Assembly: GCF_050947875.1 (NCBI RefSeq)
Contig: NC_134576.1
Coordinates: forward strand, 53,506,255-53,570,254
DNA: 64,000 nt
Direction: 5' to 3'
Source: Dermacentor variabilis
Lineage: Eukaryota; Arthropoda; Arachnida; Ixodida; Ixodidae
A program made the position numbers and the translations under genes. Positions 38,501-47,500 of this stretch are shown here, one piece after another (positions within the stretch are counted from its first letter, which is position 1; every line of letters starts with the position of its first letter). The notes beneath the pieces were generated by a model. It saw only the letters and a list, made by a program, of their open reading frames with translations. It was not told where the DNA came from and did no database searches.

Positions 38501-41500
38501 TGGTGCTTTGTAGTTAAGGCACCAAGCATAATTCACTCACTAACCAACATGAAGCCAAGCCGGATTCACTCGAAATCAGAATCAGCAGCAGTCACACGCA
38601 GCAGCGCTTATACTCAGACTCACAGAATAAGAAAGAAAGATAGCGAGGCTGTAGTTTCGCCGGAAACGCGAAGCAGTATTAGCGATAGTGAAGTATAGGA
38701 CAATTATACGAAGGAAGATTACACCACCGAGCGACGCCAGATTCTTGGTGGTGGGAAAGCACTCAGACTATGAGATCTTCTAAAATGTCATGTAAGGCCG
38801 TCACTTCAGTGAACAATTCTTCGAGGTTACACGAAGTTTCTTAAAGGGCAAGAAACATATATGGGGGTTACGAAAGCTATTTAGGCCCTAGACACCCCCC
38901 CCCTCCTACCTTCCCGGTGAAGTGAAAACATTCAGCCTATGGTGCCTAGTCATAGTCATATACTCAAGGAACAAACGACCCCAGATTTTCTCTCTAGCGC
39001 CCGCTCTCACTCACGCCTGCGCACAAATGGCTGGCGATCCCTCAGTTGAACGTCTCGTGCGCGGCAAAACACGGAGTGTCCATAGTTACCGGGTCAATTT
39101 AAATTGCTAAGAACGCAAAAACATTAAGAAAATAAATGAATATGCGCATTATAAGTCATCAACGATGAAAAAAAATGTTTTTAGGTTCTACAATCGCTAA
39201 ACGTAATCCACATTAGCAGTTTCTTTTAAATATATTTTCTTTTCCTGCTCTAACAAGCAGCGCGCTTTTTTTTTTTTTTTGCAGCGTTTCATTTGAGGAA
39301 CCATATAAAAAAAATTACTGCGGTGCCGTGTGTCATCGGCGCTAACTCCTTTCTGCAAAAGGTGCTTCAGAGTAACAAAATGGGTTTACTGCAAAAGACT
39401 AATTTTACCCGTTTGTCAGGGTTATTAGACGCCTTGGTAGACTTCGCTTAGTATTAAGCTATCCGTAGCACTTCACAGTGGTATAAGTTGCATCTGGCTG
39501 CTGTCCATCGGTGAAGCTGGTGCATGTCAGCCGGTCCGCGCCACGTAGAACAGCCAGATATGAGAGCGAGCGCGCACTCAAGCCCTGCCGTGCAGAAAGC
39601 AAACGCTGAGCATACGCACTACAGTTGCGCGTAGCTTGCGCGCTGCTACGTAGCGCAGATACCGCGGCTGCCGCGTGGTTGCGCTGGCTAAGAGCACTGC
39701 GGCTCCTTAAACCCCTTAAAGGGACACTAAAGTGAAAAATGATTTCTTCTGCATCAGTAAATTACCGTTCCACAACACCAAAGACTCCACTCTTGCAACG
39801 ATAAGACGTTTGGTAAGCCAGAAAAAGCGCAAGAACGAAATACGGGTGGCTGGGTACCTGGGGGCTGTGACGTCCTGCATTTTGATGGCATCTTCGAGGA
39901 CCTACTAATTGCATATAGCGGTACAGATTAACTACATGGTGTTCTAAAGGAACCAAATAATAAACATGGCAAGTTTCGGGAACCTTTATTCAGCCAACGC
40001 GGCCCAAATTCGAAAACATACTTTGGAATCCCTGACGTCAGGCTGACGTACGGGCGCTGGGGTTTCGGCGCGAAATACAAATACTGATACTTGCACCTTC
40101 ATTTTCTCTTCTAATAATCAACCTATCTTTTTTTAAATAACTGCCTGCAGGGTTCTCAAACAACGCTCCATTATTCTAAATTGATTTATTGTTTCGCTTT
40201 AGTGTCCCTTTAAACTTTGTAAAGAAGCGCCAGGCTCTGAAGAATGCCGCCTGCTCCTCGCGTGCTCTCGCCGAGGCCAACGCCGCGTCGCTATTGGCCT
40301 AATAGCACCACGTGGGACCTCGCGCCGTGCTTCGGTGCCTTTTTCGCTCGAGAAGCGTAGTGCCGAGGAGCGCATGTCGGCGCCGCTGCTACGCTCGAGC
40401 AGTGTAGGCGGCGCCACGGTCGAGGAGGGAGCGTGAAAGAGAGGAGAAACGAGGAGGAGTGAAGGCGGAGGAGGAGAGAGTTGCTACTTTAGGACCTTTA
40501 AGGGACTTTAGGGACAACCGCGTTTTGCGCGCCCTGGGCGCCAAAATAGGAAATAGCGGCCTCTACGTGAATAAGTCACATCAAATTTGAGCTGCGTCAC
40601 CCGGTGACACTTCGCTACGTCGTAGCCTTCGCATTAGAAGTCATTGAAGAAGGAGCGGAAGCATTGCGGAGCATTGCCAATAACTCCGCCTCTGCTGAAC
40701 GAACTGGACCACTTTTTCTTACGGCAAAGTATGTCTCAAATAGTCAAATTTAACTTCGAATCATTTCTCGACATGGATATTAAAAGTCCTAATGCCGCAA
40801 AGAGCCAATTTTCTGCAAATTAAAGAGTTAAAGAACAGCATGCTGAGGACAACCACACTACGAGCGTCAACGGCAACGCCTTTATAGGTTATGTTTGTCT
40901 AACACTTAGTGGAGCGGAACATTTTGCGTCAGTAATCACCCTTTACAAATGATTTGCATGATGCGTTACTGACTGCGATGGCAAAAATTAATATTTGCAA
41001 TTTTAGAGAAATTCTTTCGCAAAATATACGATGCAGCTGCGTGAAAAAAAGATGGATAGTTCCCTAACCCTTTCAGCTCTGGTAGGGCAAATACGTCCCA
41101 CACAATTCATGAAACGTGGTAAACAGAAGCTTTCGACACGAATCCAGCGTGGTCTTGAAGCACTTTCCAGAAATTTAGCTTGAATATGGCAAGTCAAGCA
41201 TTGTTCTGCAGTAGTAGTAGCAAATCAATAGTAGCAGCAAAAGTTTGTTTTAATTTCAGGCGTCGCAGTGTCAAACGTTGGGCATGTGGCTTGATAATTT
41301 TGTTGTACAACGAAAATACGCTTAATATCAGCTCATGGAAAAAATATGATGAAAGTACTTTTTGCTGCTAATGTAGCATCTCGTGTTTCTATGTACGAAT
41401 ATGACGCCACCAGAGATCAATGGTTCTAAAATCGAGATTGGGAGCAGTCTCTTCGTATCATTTTATTCGTTTGTGTATTTACTGGTTTATTTATTATACT

Positions 41501-44500
41501 GGAGGGCATCTGGACCCAAACCCGATGGGTAAACGTGGACAATAAAAGGAAAGAATGCACATATAAACACAAACGAAAATGACCTCAGAACTCATCATTG
41601 AATTATGTGTTCTAAAGAATCGGTAGAGCCAAGCAATGGCAGTGTATGAGAGTTCTATGCGCCAAAGGTGTCAGAGGGGAGGGGCGGAATTGAAATTCGG
41701 GAACGATAGTTCGTACCCGATGTGGAGTTAACGATTCCGAGTTATGAGATATGCTTAGGCATGATTACATTGAACGGACATACGCACCAGGGAGCAAGGA
41801 GAATTTGTTTTTTTATTGAGAAAAGAAACTTAAACCTCACAACTTTCCGCCGAAGTTGCAATGCCTTGATGTCATGCATTTACATTAGAGTTTCGGTTGA
41901 GTCGGGCTTACGGACAAACGTAATTGATATTTCATATATGTATTAATGTGCGAATCCCAGACGGTCCAAAATACATTTTAGGCCAAATAAGTGATGAGTA
42001 TGCATGATGTTGAGATTTGGAAGACGCCTCTTTTTTGTTTACGTGAAAGAGTACGAAGCTTTCGGAACGAGGCAGTGCATATGTTAGGGACATGGGAATT
42101 AAAACTTATCGAGCTTTACAGCGAAGTTGTATACGCCTAGGCAAAACGCTCGCAGTCCGACCACAGAAACCCTCCTGCGGGGGTATGAGCCATTGCATTT
42201 GTCTTGCGTAACGGACGGATAACTTTCTCGTTGGGTAGGCATAGACATGCATACGCAGTTAAAACGTACATTAATCTACTTATTATTCCACGGAAGGGAC
42301 ACAGAGCGCGATGGGGTTAAGACAGTATCATCATGACATAATTAAAAAAATACTTTTACAGCGAAGCTCTACATGCCTACGATACACTCGCTGTCCGACC
42401 AAAGATACCCTCCAGCGCAAGGTGCGGCGCGCCATTGGCTAGGCCGATAGTGACGTCAGCACAATAAGACGCCGACAAAAAAGAAACGCGCGTCCTAGAA
42501 GAACAATTTGATTTAATAATTTCATGGTTATCCATCTGATTTAATAACAGTAACACCACCGCCTGTAGTATGTCAGTCACGTCGAAAAACCTGGTATGAG
42601 GGTGGAAACACATCAGCGTTTTAACTGTCGCCATGAAGCCTGGTCTTTGTTACAACATCGTCATCATAATCTCGAAGAACAGCTTCAAGTTGGACAAATT
42701 TCTTGACGCTGCGCGTACTTTTGTTAACGGGTTAAAACTGATTTGTAGACGAATCTACAGGCCCGTCCTTTTTGGAACTACCATGACAAGTTGTCCATTC
42801 ACTCGCAGTTTTGTTGACAAGTGAAACTTTCTTTCCTTGTTGTTTCTCGCATCACTTAACCATAAAAGCTTACTTTAATGCAGTGTATCCCGAGAGTAAT
42901 CGTGCTGAATAGTTATTTTTGTCTCTTTCCGTTTATGAACGTTCCTAAACACTAGTTTCTCATTGTAGTACCAATAATTAACAATATATTGCCTAGGTTT
43001 GCCTAGTCTGCCTAGGTGGTGCAACCTACCTAGAGAGACGCATGGCGCATGTAAGCTTGCAGTGAAAATGTCATGTAAAACTATTTTCACTAAATCAGGG
43101 CCACTCTCTCTCATTAGTGCCTTACTCAATTCCAAAAATAACCAGGATATGCCTTCTGCTAACGTCCTCCAGAGCCATAGCCTTTCCTTTCAGAAACCTA
43201 ATTGCACTCTTGAGGGATTTGACTTCAGTACGTTCTTTCTATTTCAGCAAAGCCCAGAGTAAAACTAGACATCAGTTTTTCCATATTCGTCTGCTGATCG
43301 CGAACTCATTTATCTTGCTCTGTTAGCAAATCCTTGAGTACTCATGTTGTAGGCGCTGGATTATGCTCCACTTCACCAAAAGGAAAAAGCGCACACACCG
43401 AAAGCACAATATATGCAATTGTAATGCTCTGTTGTAGGCACGGAATATGTTTCCCGAAGCGTTTTGCACAAGCATAGCAGGCATTTTTATTGTTTTTCAT
43501 CACAGTTGCTCGTTCGTGAGCTTTATTTAGCTGAAAATGGTATTTAAGCCATTGGGACATTCAGGTGTATATAGATTGATAGACTGATTAAACTGGTTTT
43601 CCCAACCTCTCCGCTAGACGAACAAAAGCTGAAGATTTTTTTGATCAACTTTTCATTTCGTATGGTAATATTTCTTTGAAGTGACAAATGCTAGCATATT
43701 GTTTGACGAAAGCGCAATCCTACTTTTCCAGCCCATGCAGCGTGAAAGACAAATGTTGCCGTTCATAAAAGAAAACATGGGTTCTTTCCCAATCATCGAG
43801 CCCTGGTGTTGTCATTTGACACCATAACGGCAATCTTGCTTAAAACGAATATTTTTTATTTCTAGTTGTGTGTTCCCCTAGGGTAAATCCTTGCGCAAAA
43901 AGCATTTTCCTTCATTGGCGATGATAGTGCAGAAGATTAGACACATGCCTTACAGGCAGAGCCAAGTATGGATAGCCTTTCGAACATTCAGGAGTGCTTT
44001 AACTTACTTCACAATGCTATGTGGGTGGCCAAAATAAAGTTCCGCTGGTGCGTTCTATATACTTAAATGATCTATTTCTGGAGTCCTCTGAATAGATAAA
44101 CGATTTTATACAACCTGAATAGCACATAGGATACGATGTACCACTTTCAAACGAATTGAAGATAAAGATAAAATTGGCAAATAGCAGTCTACTTACCACA
44201 ACGAACTTGCACACAAAAAAGACGGAAACGTTTGGTGAATCAAGGGGTATTTTTACGCATACTTATGACGATATATGCAGCTTGAACTACAGTTAATAAA
44301 AAGAAAAAGCGACGCTTGAGTCCATCAGCTAAAATGGACTTCGAAGTAACCGCGAAACAGCGAATACCACATCATGCATATCAGAAACACCTGACACGCA
44401 AGAGAGAAGCTTTATTGAATAAAAGTGAAGTCCATTGTTGAGGCACCTAGTCCAGGACCCGAGTGGCGCGAGCAGCTAGCTGGGCCTGGTACAGGACATC

Positions 44501-47500
44501 CAGTTAACTTCCTCGTCCTCGTCCACAAGCAGCTCCTCCCGCTGCCTTTAAATATCTTGTATTCGTAGTTGTGCGAAATTGGCATGTGTTGGTCTGATGG
44601 CGCACATCCACGATATGTGCGATAACTTTGACCTGTCCCCACACCCCGGGCATTCGTTAGTATATAGTGTGTCGTGAAAACGGCTAAGTATGTAGGTTCG
44701 GGTACGTGCGTGTTTGAAGTCGGCACAAACTCCTCGCCTATTGAGTGTTAACCTTGTGTGCGGACGTCTATGTTGCCTCCGCTCCTGTCTTTGTTGCACG
44801 AGGATCTCATGTGGTGTAGACGGAGGGGGGTCGTCACCCGCTTGGTCTCCAGCTCACCTAAACGATCTGCCCTCGTGTTACCCTCCATACCCTCCTGTGC
44901 TGGGTACCATATGAAATTGTGGAATTCGGTAGTTTGATTCCCTAGAATTGAATACTAAGCGTTGCGCAGTCCCGGAGAGATACAGGCGGCAGCCGGTTGG
45001 AGGGACCGCGGCCATGGCCGCAGATATGTTCCTATTCTCTATGTTCCTAATCGCAAGTGCAATCGCTGCGGCTACTGCCGTGCTGATTTTTGTCCCTACC
45101 GATGCCGCTATGACGCGATTTTGGTTGGTGCTAACAACCGTGTGCTTGCCCCTGTCCCGTCGTACGTCGTCTAGTAATCATCCGCTACGCTCTGAAACTC
45201 CGGTGCAAGGCTTTCGCAGGGGACTTTTGGCGCCCTGCACGATACCTGGGACTCATTTTCCAGAATTGGTGACACCACTGTGTGTCCTCCGACTTGTCTG
45301 GTCATCTGCACTGTCTGTCCTACACTGAAGAGGGGGAGAGGGGCAGGGAGGGAAGGAGCACCCGTTCCTTTTGCGTGATGCCACATGCTCTTTGAAAGTA
45401 CTGTGGATTCCAAATTTCTCGAGACGTACTAGTATGTACGTTATGTACTAGTATTTTGCAGGAGCGCTAGAGCTGCTTCAAAGACCCACAGAATTATGAC
45501 TTCAAGCGGTTTGAGCTCCTGATTTGTAATGCTTTGCCAAAGAACTCCGTGCGCAATCCTGCTGATGACAAAAACGTGTCCCAGTTGAATCGTTTGCGCT
45601 TCCGAGAAGGCCACGCGCATTCACGTAACCAGTTTTAGCTAGGTTTTGCGTGGTTCCTTTGAGCAGGCAGAGTGTGTACGCTACTCCGGCCATCTGTTGA
45701 TTCTATAATCCAAGGACGCATAGTTTGTCCACTCCTTCCTTCCAAGTACAGTACGAAACTCGGGCGATTCGCCACGCGTACCTCTTTCTTGTCTGAATAA
45801 ATTCACATTTCTCTGGGCCACACGTCGTGCCGGTCCTTTGCTTGAAGGTCTCGACTTGTTGAATTGGCCACTGGAGAAGGTCCTGCTTATCGCCGTAGGG
45901 TACCCGATTTGCCCACAACATAATGTTGTCCGCGTAAATGACGCTCCCTAGGGCTTGCTTCGCCTTCAGTTTACGTGAAGGCTCACGCATTCGCACAATA
46001 AATAGGAGGAGGAAGAGCATGGACCCTTGAGGGGTGCCTAGATCGTGAACTACAAAGAGGTGACTAATACAGCCCAGACTGATAGTGATTGCATGGTTTA
46101 TCAGAAAGCTGCACGCATACTTGTGAATGCGCGTCCCGCAACCTATCCATTCTAGTCCTTCCAGTATTGCCTCTTGTGAAATAGTGTCGAATGCCTTTTC
46201 TTCATCGCGAAGGCTCACGCAATGTTGTCGTTTGAGCCCCTTAACCTTGTGCAGGACACGTCTGGCTCAGCAAACCTCCTGCGCAGACACGCGCGGGCGA
46301 AAGCCGAGCCGTTTGTGGGGAAAAGGTTGTTGCTGTCTATGGTAGTCGAATAACCAGGTCTCGACCAATCTTTCAAAGTGCTTTCCATTGCATGAACTTT
46401 GCGATATGGGTCGTAGGCTTCAAATACCTCGGTCCTTCCCAACTTTTGGAATGAGGATGATTTTTGCTTCCTTCCATTCTGCCAGGAGGCCTACCTGATC
46501 CCCCTCATATATTATCATTAAACTATTCAGTTATCTGTTATATGGTTTCGTTTCTCAAGTTTCGAATTATGCGCTAGTAATCTTGTTCGGCCCTCGCGCC
46601 GTGTTTATTTTGAACGACTGCGCTGCGGCATAGACCTCGCCCGAGGTTATCCGTGCATCTAACTTCGGTCCAGTTCCTGTCGCTTATAGCTACCGCACCG
46701 GCCCGCTTCTTCAGCATTCGTACCAAGATAAATCTGCATAAATCGCCCTTGAATTCATTCTCCGGTAGCTTCACCATCATATCCGCTGCCGTCTTGGTTC
46801 CCCCGGGGTGCATCATGCTGTGGAGAATGTGCCATTTCTGTACTGATGGGACCCTTAAGGGAATCGCAAAACTGGCGCTAGTTCAATGCGCGTATGTGCT
46901 CGCCACCGGAGCTAACTGAGCGATGCGGAGTTTAAGATTAGGAGGAAAGCCTTTTCCATGTCATGGAAAGGCTGCGTCGGGCCTCCCATAAATGTCGCAA
47001 GTGCCTGTCCGATCGAGTACCAGAGCGTCTGGCTTTGCATAATTAACCTTCGTCATCCACGCCAGTGTGTTGCCAAGTTTCTCCGCCTAGACCCCAACGT
47101 TTGTCATCGAACCTGAGCTACCCTGGCAATCACGATATTTTATTCAATCTGTCTGTATCACCAGCGTAGTCTCACGTCTTACACACGACGAATTTCACGA
47201 ACGGATGAGTATGTAGCAGTCACATCCAAAGTTGTCGTCGCCCCCCCCCCCCCTAGGTTCGTCGACGTTATCTTCTCTTGGTTAGTAAGACTTCAATTCA
47301 GCTAGGTATCTTTCGAAGCGCTTTTGCCTACTGTGTTGGGTGCGTCGAGTCGAGTTTACATGGTTAAATCGTATCTCACCACCAGACCTAGCGGATGTTT
47401 TCCTTCCGGAGTGTCTGCCGCGTATCTATTCTGAGCATTGCGCATTAATGTACCCAAAAAGCAAGACTGTCCTGCCTAGACACTGAACGTATCATCGCAG

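Noticed and set aside
44948..45328. 126-codon plus-strand frame with a hydrophobic stretch
   Set aside because: Antisense to the RNase H domain of the I-group LINE.
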